Source: Mesodorylaimus sp. YZB2_4
Taxonomy: Eukaryota; Nematoda; Enoplea; Dorylaimida; Dorylaimidae
Direction: 5' to 3'
Length of the DNA: 64,000 bases
NCBI GenBank assembly: GCA_030248295.1
Contig: JASANH010000559.1
Span: 1-64,000 of the forward strand
Part shown: piece after piece, positions 1-11,000 of the stretch
Layout of the letters: each line of letters begins with the position of its first letter
How positions within the stretch are numbered: the stretch's first letter is position 1
Program-made: the position numbers and the translations under genes
The notes under the pieces: model-generated
What the model saw: only the letters and a program-made list of their open reading frames with translations
What the model was told of the DNA's origin: nothing
Databases searched by the model: none

Positions 1-1387
1 GGGGGCCCAAGCCCCCAAGCACTTCCTGCGTACGCGCCTGGATTTGTAAAACTTTGGCTAGCATACCAGCAATCTCAAAGAGTATGGGTTCGACTCCCGC
101 TCGGTTTTTCTTGTTTTGCAGTTCCTCAAAAACAGTTTTTGATGTTTTGATATTGGAGCTTTCACAAACTTACGACAGTCATATGGACGGACCTGTCATG
201 CTCTAGACTGACGGACAGACTGCGGTCAACTAACTCACTGTTATCACTTGTGTACGGTCAATCCTTCGGATTTCAGTGTGGTGGACCCGGGTATAAAATT
301 GAGGGATTTCAGGAACTTGACAGGGTTTCGCGAACATGTTGCAAAAAGGCGGCTTGTATGTGGCCTCCACAGGATACGATCAGGCCGAGCAGCAGTCATA
401 TGACAGAGAATGCGCGGAGGGACGACATTCTGGAAGGGTGCCTCCTCGGGCGAGCACAGCAGACTATCAGTACACAACATTACATTCTAGCTGGTAATCA
501 TGGCACTTTTGCTACTGATGACAATAGAGAAACAAGGAATGAAAAAAGCGTGGAATAAAATCGAAAGAAGGTTCTCTAAATTTTATTTTATGACCTAGTT
601 ATTTGTTTTACACTCGACGGTTTCGAATGACGTGTTTATGTGGTCTGTTAGTTCCCTAGGTCTTGAAGCAGAATTGCAAATTAGACATAAAGTTAGATAT
701 AAAGTAGAAAGTCCAGCTTCGACCGAACCGATCTAGGACCAACCCGCGTGCCTTGTGTCATTTCACTCTGACTGAAAGTGCAAAAATAGAAAAGTTATTT
801 AGTTTAAAAAGCTTTTGGTGAGAAGACATTCATAAAATATGAATTAGTGCGGGTGTCTCTTGATCTTCGTTGCCATCGAACAAGCTGTTCAGCTTTGCTA
901 CAACTTGTTTGGTCTAGACTGACTAGCAGCAAGAGAGCTGGGGCTATTTTCGATCCTGGTGCGGTAAAAACAGCCGCCTGGTCTGGTACGCCTACAGAAG
1001 CCGGTTTGGTCGAACCTGGTATGAAGTGCGTCACGAAGCCTGCGTACTGTAGGTGAGCCAGGCTAGGACGCTTTATCAAGGCGCATAATACTACGCCAGC
1101 TCGCGATCAGGGGGCACTGTGTCTGCAGAAGACCTGCCAATGTTTCCTGCCTGGACTGGCGTTTCGATGCTTCAATCAGGAATCCATAAAAAATCAATCA
1201 CTTAGAGCATAAATTCTTATTTCGTCGTCACATATATTTCGTACAGCATTCGGGTCAGACGCACCACAATACATAAAACGTCATCATTTGCATAGCGGTC
1301 AGGCCGTAAAAAACGAGAGAAAAATAAAAAATTGCAACAGAAAATTAAAGACGCAAGTTTGTTGCCGGTCTTCTTCCATCCACAAAT
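1..1387. other. Intergenic, no gene seen; one MITE
   Basis: I see no exon with supported splice sites here. The window opens with a 16-bp palindrome (GGGGGCCCAAGCCCCC). A B-box-like stretch (GGTTCGACTCCCG) near 88-100 looks like the 3' half of a tRNA-derived repeat, but there is no complete tRNA. The only defined element is the inverted-repeat MITE at 721-965, listed separately. Confidence 0.5.
721..965. repeat. MITE copy 1, partner of 50138-50376
   Basis: This block of about 245 bp aligns along its whole length, in the same orientation, with 50138-50376. Both ends carry the inverted motif CCGAACC..GGACCAA / GATCCTGGT.CGGT, so the copies look like a small non-autonomous DNA transposon with roughly 16-bp imperfect terminal inverted repeats. 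No coding capacity is seen and the superfamily is not determined. Long parts are conserved, for example AAGACATTCATAAA and GCGGGTGTCTCTTGAT. Confidence 0.65.
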
Positions 1388-2947
1388 TTACAGCGATCGA
1401 AAAAGAAAACTTTGAGGCATGACCGCGCGACAGCTAATATAAACCACGGCGACGGTGCCCACTACCATCGATTCCCACAAGAGCACCTCGCCTGCAACGA
1501 TATTATAGTCAGTGCCCAGTCAATGACCCCACGCTCAATTCCGAAATGGCAAACTTACCGAAAGTGGTTCCCGACTTCATGTACCTTATGCTGACGTTAA
1601 CAATTGCGACCAGCTGCATTAGTCCTCCGGCCAGGAACATGGCCACAAAGCCGAGAAACCAGAAACAGGAGAAAAATGCCCTTTCATCTGAAAAGATGAG
1701 ACAGTATGGCGAATACGTATGCTGGAAAATTCACAGTCGCAAATACGCTTGGGAAACGATTTCGCACCCATAATGGAAGGACGACTTTTAGAGATCAGGT
1801 TTTCGAATAAAGGGAGCACAGAGAGGGGTAAGGGCGCTTTTGCATTTTGTCCGCCACTCTCTTAAATCCAGTCCATCCTATCCTAAGCCTAAGGCTAAGA
1901 CTAACGATAAGCCTAAATCCGGTCCATCTCAGCCTAAGCCTAACGGTAAGGCTAAAACTAAGCCTAAATCCAGCCTAATCCTAAGCCTATTGGGGGACAC
2001 AGTGCAGAGGAAGCAAATTCTTACCGACATCCGACGCAGCGGAATTTTGTTGCCCGTAAATGTAGCTGATGTGGATCAAGCAGACGCCTCTGGTGCAGTC
2101 GACGACGATCGAGCAGGCGCCCTGAATGCATTTGAGGACGATCCAAAAGGCACCACCGAGAACGGCCAAGATGACGATCGTGAGTGTGGGAGGATCTAGA
2201 AAAGAGTAATAAAAGAAAATCGGCTGCGTTGAGGCACTACTCGGTCCCGCCGCCCCAGGAGCCATGGGGCTCATCGTCAATGGCAGCTGTTCTGGGGCAC
2301 TCTCACAGTCAGATAATACACGTCCTAAATCACAGTAATTATGGCCGTCCTGAATTTGATACATGTCTAAAAGTATCGCATGTGAAAGTAACCATGACTA
2401 GGAGGTCCCCGCTGGAGAGGGCGAACTAGTAATGATAGGGGTGGAAGTCCGCCGCTGGCTTTGCCTCTGGGTGGCTCGCCTGGTACAGTCAAGTGGCGGA
2501 GCCAAACGAGTGAAAGTAATCCTTGAGCATCAGCTTGGGAAGCACCCTTCCTTCTCGCCCTCTACCTACACCATCCCAGATGTCTCGGAAGCTGCCGCGA
2601 GAATCCTTGCTTATCACTGCTGGCTGGGTAGGCAAAACAGAATTGAAACCCTGCGGGCCGGCGCAGGGTCAAATCTAGGCCCACTGGTGCCATTGTGCAG
2701 GATTCATTACTTAGAAACAACGATTGCAGAAAACTAATCACTAAAAGCTCTTATCAATTCTGACAGTTTACTTACCTATGCGAATTGTTTTTCCATTTTC
2801 TGCAGCACTGATAAGAAAGGATGCGACGGCCTCCATGACGCACGCAATAATTAGAGCCCTGGCGATGCTGGCCACCGACGAGAACGGACGAGGAAAACAA
2901 AGTGCGACGAGCAAGAATGATATCAAGAGGCCCATCAGAGTGGCCAT
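1388..2947 (-). CDS. Four-exon multi-pass membrane protein, family unknown
   Basis: I built a 191-aa protein from exons 2947-2776, 2195-2025, 1687-1559 and 1491-1388. All junctions are GT-AG and keep phase; the first two split an Asp codon (G|AT) and the third a Gly codon (G|GC). The start ATG has A at -3, and an in-frame TGA lies nine codons upstream, supporting this start. Hydrophobic stretches suggest four or five membrane spans at about residues 2-18, 25-47, 61-80, 118-145 and perhaps 163-178. A Cys-containing loop follows span 3 (KCIQGACSIVVDCTRGVC). The tail is short and hydrophobic. I do not recognise the family. Its size resembles tetraspan proteins such as MARVEL or claudin-like proteins, but no signature motif is visible. 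Function is not inferred. A non-coding 5' exon cannot be excluded. Confidence 0.72.
1862..1992. repeat. Degenerate interstitial TTAGGC-type repeat
   Basis: This stretch lies in the third intron of the minus-strand membrane-protein gene. It is built from GCCTAA hexamers and one-base variants such as GGCTAA, GACTAA and CCTAAG, including adjacent pairs (GCCTAAGCCTAA). GCCTAA is the complement of TTAGGC, the nematode telomere unit. Two longer units of about 55 bp, each ending in AAGCCTAAATCC, are arranged in tandem. The array is degenerate and short, so it is a relic or a chance expansion rather than a telomere. Confidence 0.6.
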
Positions 2948-3249
2948 CGTTGTGAAAAATCTGGTTTGATATGGTCAAGAAAAACCGGCTTGGAACAGTT
3001 AGGTGCAGTTACGAGCAAGCCCAGAACAACGCGAAAGCAAATTTTTCAGTTCCCGAGTTCTCCGATGAGAACGAGGTATACATATATTCAGCCGTGTTAG
3101 GGTCACGGGCAGGTCATGTGCCGTCAGAGTGCCTTGTCTCTCAGACAATGAGCACTGACCCACTGACAATGGGCCTTTGCTTGCTGTTAATGCTCCTGGA
3201 CCGTAAAGGCTTAGCCTTGTGCCGCAATAGTCTGCTGTACAGTACAGTG

Positions 3250-3510
3250 TGGTATGTGTGGAACTGTCCTACCGCGCGCTTGAGCTCACGCCAGGCCGTT
3301 GGGGACTCACCCAGTACTGCTGAACACCGACATGGTTCAGAGCCCACCCGCCATCGTCCGAGGAGGTTGGTGTCCCGTCCAGAATGCCCTCGCGTGGAGG
3401 TGCTTGAGACACGCAGAAGGACGATGCTGTGTTTGCCAGTTCCCGCACAGCCTTGCTTAGAAGGTTTGCCTGCTGGCCGGCTAGGCAAAACATTTAAAAA
3501 ACATATGATC
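3250..3510 (+). repeat. SINE-like fragment, truncated
   Basis: The block shares the body of the tRNA-like SINE at 43760-44210. It contains the conserved CACCCGCCATCGTCC, CCTCGC(G/A)TGGA and GGTGCTT segments, then TGCTTAGAAGG and an A-rich tail (AAAACATTTAAAAAA). The tRNA-like head with the B box is missing, so this looks like a 5'-truncated or diverged copy. Confidence 0.5.
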
Positions 3511-6475
3511 ACTCCTGGCCAGCTATCCGCGAAACGGGTTGGAAGTCTTGTGGTGGAGCTGGGCTGGCGCGGCGCCAAACCCACAAGAAATTTTACAAAA
3601 ATAGGGTGGTTTTGTGAAAAGTTCGTGGAGACCTTTACAAAATAAAAGTCCGTTTCATGAATAAAACAAATTTGTCTCGAAGGAGAAGGCACTTCGTCAA
3701 GCTCAGGAAAGCATAAGATGCATTTCACAAAACTGCGTTGGAAAGGGGGTAGGGCTGAAGTGGACGTCCATTTTTGAGGGGGGTTTGCGAGAAGTGGAGC
3801 ATGTGGTCAAGGGGGGGGGGAGGGGGTCAAAAAGTCGAGGATTTGTGCAGTCGATCTTTATGGATGGCCCCTAGAAAAGCTGATAAATTGTGGCTTCTCT
3901 AGAGGGAGCGTCAAACCATTTTTCAAGACTTCAACATAACAAAGTAAAAGATTTTTCAAGTCTAAGGAAGCCACATAAACGACTCTTCCCAGTTTTAATG
4001 CTGTCAGAAAATTTTTGTTTTCTGCATTTCTGATATCGGCTGATATATGATATATTGGCCAGTGCTGGGTGGGCGGAAGCTATAGTTGAGGTTGGGGCCT
4101 GTTGAGAGGGGCTGGAAAGCTGAGTGGAGTGGGGCTGTCCAGAATGTAACACACGCTTTTAGACCTGCTCTGGACGCCAAAGTAGTTGCAATAAGCATAC
4201 AACGTTATCGAGGGAAATGGATAAATCGGATCGTCTGTATGGGGTCGCCCAAGAGATATGCTGGCAGTGTTCCAGGTGGCATGAAGATGGACATAGCGTA
4301 ACCATAGTCCATAATTAAACCATAGAAAGTTGGGTCTGGAATCCTTCTGACATTGGCCAGCCTTGTTGAACGTGACTTAGTAACGATCGCTGTAATGGGG
4401 CTGCGAGGGACTTATCTAAGGGGCCGACTCTGTGCGAACCGTGTCACACCCACACGATTAGCTTCTGTGAGCCGCCCGGCTGGTGATCCTCTGCGCAAAG
4501 CCTGGGCGAGTGATGTTTCAGCTACCGCTTTAGCTGTCGGTCCTGTGCGGGTTTTGTCGCAGTGCAACAGTTCCACTAGTCGCTTCAGAATAAAAAGGTA
4601 CAGACGGACTAGAGAAATATGGACTGGTTTCAGTCCAGCGTATTCTGTCTCCGCCATCTCTGACATCTCATCATTTCTGCACCCAGCGTAGCTCGAAGAC
4701 TGTTGTCAGCTATTATTTTTCTTAGGATATCCAGAATCGCACGATGGCTAATATCAAACCAGTCAAGGACATCAAGATCAAGTACACACAGGTAAGTCTT
4801 GTGGGCAGTGTGGTATGAAGGGGCAGATTGCAAAAGTGGCTGACAGTGGGTTTTAAAAACTCGAACTTCCTGTCTGGCAGGCTGACTTTGAGTGTGCAGA
4901 AAATGTTGCAATGGATAAACAGACCCAGCAGCGCCCTACTGATCCTGAGAGGTGCAGAGAAAGTTTAGAGGAAACTCAAACCAAACCACAGGCCTACAAT
5001 CATATCTAGCATAGCTGGATAGTCCTACTGTACATTGAGGAAGATACCGCGAGGAGCGGATGGTCGCAAAAACCTTCCTGGCTGGCGGCTTCCTAGTCGT
5101 AGAAGCAGCCAGAAATACTAACTCAACGGGTTTATGCCTCGCCTGTCTCTCAGGTAGCACGGTCGTCTTCGAGGCGGGTTCCGATTCCAGCCCTACTACT
5201 TCTGCTCGATGGGTAAGCGTGTTTGAGAGTGGAGCAGTTCCATAAGCATAACTACGTCTCACCTGGTGGCGGGATAGCATGATTCAAGTGAAGGCGGGAT
5301 CAACCTGCTCAAGGCGTCGTGCAATTGCCAGGTTGATATGAAACAGGTCAAGGGTGACTAACAGTCTCTGCGATTGTAATTCACCTTGTCTGGATTCCTG
5401 GGGATGGCTGGCCTTGGAGCAGTCAACACGCAAGAAGTGGTTTTGACAGTAAAATCATGGTCGAGGGACTAGTGAGCAGACAGTGTACGTTGTATGTAGT
5501 TTGGCAATCCCACACGATGGCTTGCGCGTGTTTGCTCCTTTATACTTTGCTCCAACAGGCATGGCTGAGTTTATACACTATAGAGAGATATGACCTGAAG
5601 ATACGACGAAACCCAATTTTACCCTGTTGCCAGACTCGTCTAGGGTAAAATATTAGGACCGTCCAGTAGAGCATGATTGTGCGGTAGAGATGGGGATAGT
5701 AACAGCGTTCAAGGACTTGCGTGGCTATGGAAACCAGCCAGAAGATTGTATTTTAGGCAAGTCGGCAGCAGGCGAATTGCGCATAAAATGCAAGCTTCTT
5801 TGCAACATGGGGAAAACCAAGTAATATGTGCAACACCAAAGTTTAGCGCTAGCGGTCTAATTTTTCTAGCTTTGGTTCACATCCATGCTTTACCACATCA
5901 TCAGTAGCAGGTGTGTAATGGATGGTGAAGTGATAAATCTTGCACAGCTCTCTGCAGTGCTCTTTATTTACATTTAAGGCCCATGCAAGCGAGCAAGCTG
6001 GATTAATTGGATCACAGGCGCTGCCTTGCGTAGGCTAGACGTGCCGTTACAGTTGGCTGTGCAGTTACCAGGAAACTCGAGGTCGGGTCGCCAGTGACAG
6101 CACACTGTCTCCTTCCCTTCGTGGTTGCCGCTGGGTGAAAAGTCAGCTGCGATGTAAAGTGAACCAGTTTTCCTGCATTATCGGCTTCCATGACTATGTT
6201 GTGGTGTCAGACATCACCGCGTTAGCTTTGAGTCATGCAGCGCAAGTAACGCAGTGATAAGGCAAGGTTTGTGATGCTGGTTACCCAGGTTGGCATTCCA
6301 AAGTCAACGTGCACGGTGAGCCAGTGTTGTCAGTACAATAGTTGCTCCTACAACCTTTCATAATGGCGCTGACGCAGGTGACTGTGTGCGGTACGGTACT
6401 GGTGCGTGCGTACACTTAAGAGGTGCACAGACGCACGAACCAGTACACGTTTTACCACATTCAAACGCAGGCAGA

Positions 6476-6670
6476 TACAGTCAGACCTCGGATAATGCTG
6501 GCAGGCCTCGGATAATTGCAGCCGCTCGGGACGCCGAAATGAGTTGCAATTAGACGAAGTTGCAATTATCCGAGGTTGAAGTACACGTAAAACATACTAT
6601 AGCTTAAAAATCGGGGAATGGGGACTTGTTGCAATTATCCGGACATTGCAATTATCCGAGGTCGACTGTA
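6476..6670. mobile_element. MITE with pogo/Tigger-like inverted ends
   Basis: A unit of about 193 bp is bounded by inverted ends (CAG..AGACCTCGGATAAT at the left, ATTATCCGAGGTCGACTG at the right) and flanked by TA on both sides. Internal copies of TTGCAATTATCCG repeat in both orientations. TA flanks and CAG ends with a GGATAAT core resemble pogo/Tigger non-autonomous elements; this family assignment is inference. A partial copy lies at 20486-20610. Confidence 0.7.
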
Positions 6671-8050
6671 TACGCACGGACACATACACGGTAATTACCC
6701 AAAACACTAACTGTAAGGTCGCCCTGCGTCAGAGACGTACGCCAAGCCCACCAGCCAGCCAGTGACGGAACGGTACGTCTGTGGGAACGCCGGGACTCGA
6801 CTGCGCAAGACACCCTTGAACTGCCCTCCCGCTGACAAGTACTGTACAATGTAAAGCGCACTGTAACATGTAAAGGTGCTTTACACCATGCAATAGTGTA
6901 AAGCCCGTTTTCGTTTTTCTTCAGTGCAGTGTAAAGTGCAGGGTGCTAGGCTTCAGTGCATTGCACAATGCACTTTACACTTCCCATTGCAACGGACTGC
7001 TTAAGAGGAGCCTCCCTCCTGTACCTCACTGTACCGCATACTCCACTTTTCTTCTCGTCACTGCACCCTTACTCCAATTTATAAGAGCCAATACCAAACC
7101 CACGTGATCGCTTTCCTAATTCCTAATTTATACGCGTCTATTTTAAGGAAAAAGAATTTTCTAATTTAACTAGATTTTACCCGGCGTGCATTAGAGCACC
7201 GCCTTGCGCCGTCCCAGTCGCCCCAGTCCGGGTTTGGGCTGGGCGTCTGGCCTGTGCGCATTGCGTTTTGATGTCATTGAATGGAGAAATCCCGGGCTCC
7301 TTTCCTACAAACCTTCTATATTTGAGAAATACATTTGCTCGACTTTATAAAGAATTTCGGTGTATTATTTTCAATATTTTTCCCATCCAGATTTTCCACC
7401 CAATTGGTCATTTTATTTGACACAATAAAAGGCAATGTTAAAGTTCATTTTTCAACTGAGCCTAGGCCTTTATAAATAAGTTGTTTTTTTCTCGAAAACT
7501 AGTATATTATAGCCTTTTCTATTGGCTTTGATAAATTATCCGGATTTCATGAGCGTGCGTGTCATTTTCTAATTTTTCCCATCCCACCGCGTTACCGTAT
7601 TCTGTATTTTTGTCGAATCTGAAGCCTGGCCAGCCCGTCAACCATCTTCTAGCCAATCAATGGCCGAGTCGAATTTTTGCGCGCGCACAATTTCTTGTGT
7701 TGCTGGTGACCCAGGCCAGCGAAGGGGGTCTTTGTTTCCGGTCCGGTTTGGTCCAACACAGAATGGGCGGAATAATCGATTAGTTAGCTGTTAGAAACTA
7801 TTACTTACTTTATCGATTTATTGATTTTCGATACTTCTCTTAGCTCTCTTGATATTTATTCGATTCAGACTGGTTTTTTCGTTTAAGCTGCCGGTTTTGG
7901 CAGTTTTAGGTGATTTCCTATTGATTTTCGATGTTTATCTATTTCCCTTCGATTTAGGCGAAAACCAGTATCTCGTGGTTGGGCAATATTTCAAATATAA
8001 TCGATCGATGTTCAATTTGTGAAGGGCAATAAATAGCGGGTAGAGATCTT

Positions 8051-11000
8051 ATGTTTGATGAAATCATGACAACAACATCGTCCAGACATCATGGCGAATC
8101 GTCAACATCGAATTTCGGTTTCGATCTTTGTGGACAACGAGGCCCTTCGATCGGTTCGACGGCGAACGAAGGTGGCGTTGGCAGTTTATCATTTCTGCCC
8201 AGGCAATCGACAACAGCCGCAACACCGTTCGTTCTACAAACTACCCGACTCTCGGCCGTACCATCGACCAGTTGTCGAGCATTGACGTTCAATGAAGTAA
8301 GTGATCTGCTTGTGATCCCCTTGGCTGATTGAATCTTTTCCCGACCCGGCTGGGCCACCAAAATACTCATAGGAGAAATCGGAACCTCTAAAAGATTTCC
8401 TGACCTATGCATTCTATCCTGTTTCTGAAACAGGGTTCATGCAAGGCTGGAAAACCGGGAATACATGGAAAAGTCAGAAAAACTTGAAGAAATTAGGGAG
8501 AATGGAAATTTTGGAGCCAAAATCAGCGGAACCTGAGACGCTGCATGTTGAGGTTTCAAATTTCGAATCATCCGCCTTTTCTTTGTCAGTAAATCAGTTT
8601 AAATTGATTTTGTTGTCATGTGACAAGGGAGCGTGGAGAAAATCATTTTCTGGGCCGATATCCAACTGTAGCGTTGGAGGCATTGCTCTTAGCGGATCCT
8701 GGGATGCTGGCTCATAACTCAGCGTTGAGTGTGGAGAAGCAATTCTGGGATCCGAAGGGGGAACGCATCCATTGAGGAATCTGCTAGCCTTTGGTGGTTT
8801 TCAGTTTCATAATCATGTAGGACACCCCAAACTCGGTGGCCGTGATCGAGGGTGGGATCTGGGATTTTCTAAGGTTCAGGACACTTCTAACGATTACCTA
8901 GTGATTTGCGCGGACCGCTTCAGGCCTTGGGGCCACGGGAAAGAAGTCTCCTTGTAGCTCGATCCCTATGGGACCCGGAGAAGCAGTTGAGAGAAACCTT
9001 ATTGTCACCCACCCAATGGACTGTCTGGCCTGATTGGACCTTTTGATTATCTTTTATGAAAATATCTTTGGTTATTTAAATGTTGGAATTTTTATGTTTC
9101 AGATCCCCGTACGTCATGTGGTGACGGAAGAAGATTTAGCAGCTGCTGAAGCTATACAAGGATTGAAAATGGGCGGCTTTAGTCCTTTTACATCGCCTTT
9201 GAAAGACTTATTTGCGTCGCCATCCTTTCATCAACAACATTTTACTGCTCCATCGCAACCGCCAGCGACTCCTTTATTAATCCAAGACGAGACATCGACG
9301 AGCGGACTCGATACGCACTATACCAGCAAGACATTCTCAACCGGAAGTGGAGATGATTCGATTTTGAGTGCCACCGATTTAGAAACGGCCGCATACGTCA
9401 GCATACCAAGACCAGTCGCGCAGGTTAGATTTTTTAAAAACTAGTTTTATTATTCTTCCAAATAAGGCAATCGATCATTTTTTAAGGCTCGCCGTAAGTT
9501 GAATTTGGATGGTCTTTGTTCGCCGACATATTCGTCACCGGCTTCAATCTCTTTCAAATCGATCGTATCGGAAAAATCGCCTGTAAACGAATACAGTAAC
9601 GATGGGATGGAGAGTCATGGAGCGAGGTGCGAATTTAAGACGCCGAAAGCCAAAGGACGACGCAGGCGTGTATCGTCGAATATGAGTATGGGCAGTAGTC
9701 CATTATTAAGTCCGAGTCCAATGACGGGTAAGTTTTTAATCTTGACCTTTCGTCAGTCAGAAAGTCCCCCCCACTCTGGGATTTAAGGGAACCGGCGGGG
9801 CTAAAATAGATACCTGGTCGGGAACGGATTCATTTGGTTCACTCGACTATTTTGGTTTCGAAAGTTAATTTTGTGTCAAGTTTTTACCTTAGGATTAGAA
9901 ACTGGGGGCAAGTCTAGTGCAGGGGAGATTCGGGGAAAAATCCCAATTTTATGTTTAAGAGCAGTCAAAATTTCTGATTTCTTCAAAATCAAATCTACAT
10001 TTTAAGATTTCTCTGATTTTGCATCGCAAAATCAGAAATGTATACGTAGGAAATATTTGCAAATTCTTGACCACCGCTCGACTTTTGCAAAAAAAATATG
10101 TAGCAACAGGCATAAAATGAGATGGGAGACGAGATAAGAAAGGGGAGAGCTGTTGAAGTGGCAGAACTCTAGGTGTACAGACAGGACCAAAGTTGCACCT
10201 GTGAGCGCTCGTGCCAGCCAAGATCTTTGAAGTGTAAAAACACACGCAACAAATAACTGAATCGTGTGGAAGCCAGTGAAAAACAAAAATTTTGCCTTAA
10301 ACCCCAGCCGTTGGTGTCAATCTGGGCGCCGTAGATTGTCTTTCTTTATAAAAATTTTTGATGACCAGGCGCTGGTGGCCTTGGCCGTGATGTATTCTCT
10401 GGAGTCACCTGGTCATTTTTGATAATGTCCTGTAAACAGGGAATGTGCATTTTAGGAGAAAGGTCGCCTTCTGCCTCACGTTTCGATAGTTCATTGTATT
10501 TGCTGACGTCGAAATTTATTGAATTGATGAACTCGCACGATAACGGGGTAAGTTGGGTTAATGATCGCAATCGCCCTATTGGGTCTAAATGGGATGAGGG
10601 TATGGTAGTGAATAAATGGGGTCGAGGCAGTTGGAGGAACTGGGCCGGGCTTGGTAGCGTTCGGTCGGTATTGTCTTGATGGCGATCGATATCAATCAAT
10701 ATGTGGCGATCGATGACAATCGATATCAGTCGATTTTGAACTGATGGCTATCGCTATCAATCGATCGTGGGTTTGTCGATCGATATCGATTGCCATTGGG
10801 CTACAACTATCGCTATCAATCAATTGTGGGTTTATGGCGATCGATTTTGGCCCTTTTGCTAATGGCGATCGCTATCAATCGATATTGGGATTGACTATCG
10901 ATATTGCCGTTCTGTATTTTTCAACCTGGTTTAAATGGCAGCTAATAATGAAAAAGGCAAACTGAACGTGAGAAGTAAAATCAAAGACTCGCGTCAGAGT

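Larger units (their letters stand above)
2948..8050. other. Long intergenic region, repeats only
   Basis: About 5.1 kb separates the membrane-protein gene from the E2F gene. Open frames here lack splice support or family resemblance. Contents I can support are a SINE-like fragment (3250-3510), G-rich tracts near 3780-3830, a MITE with Tigger-like ends (6476-6670) and a cluster of TGTAAAG/CTTTACA palindromic repeats (6840-6985). The last 700 bp are AT-rich, include TATCGATTTATTGATTTTCGA-like runs, and probably contain the E2F promoter, but no specific site can be assigned. Confidence 0.5.

Noticed and set aside
3141-3728. 195-codon open frame on the minus strand
   Set aside because: It overlaps a SINE-like repeat whose other copies (43.8 and 58.2 kb) are non-coding; the frame is a by-product of the repeat.
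4744-4791. Short ATG exon-like stretch reading MANIKPVKDIKIKYTQ before GTAAGT
   Set aside because: It has a good donor, but no downstream exon in phase was found and the opposite strand reads equally well as protein. Too short to support.
4936-5280. 114-codon minus-strand open frame
   Set aside because: No recognisable domain, no splice context, and repeat-like composition.
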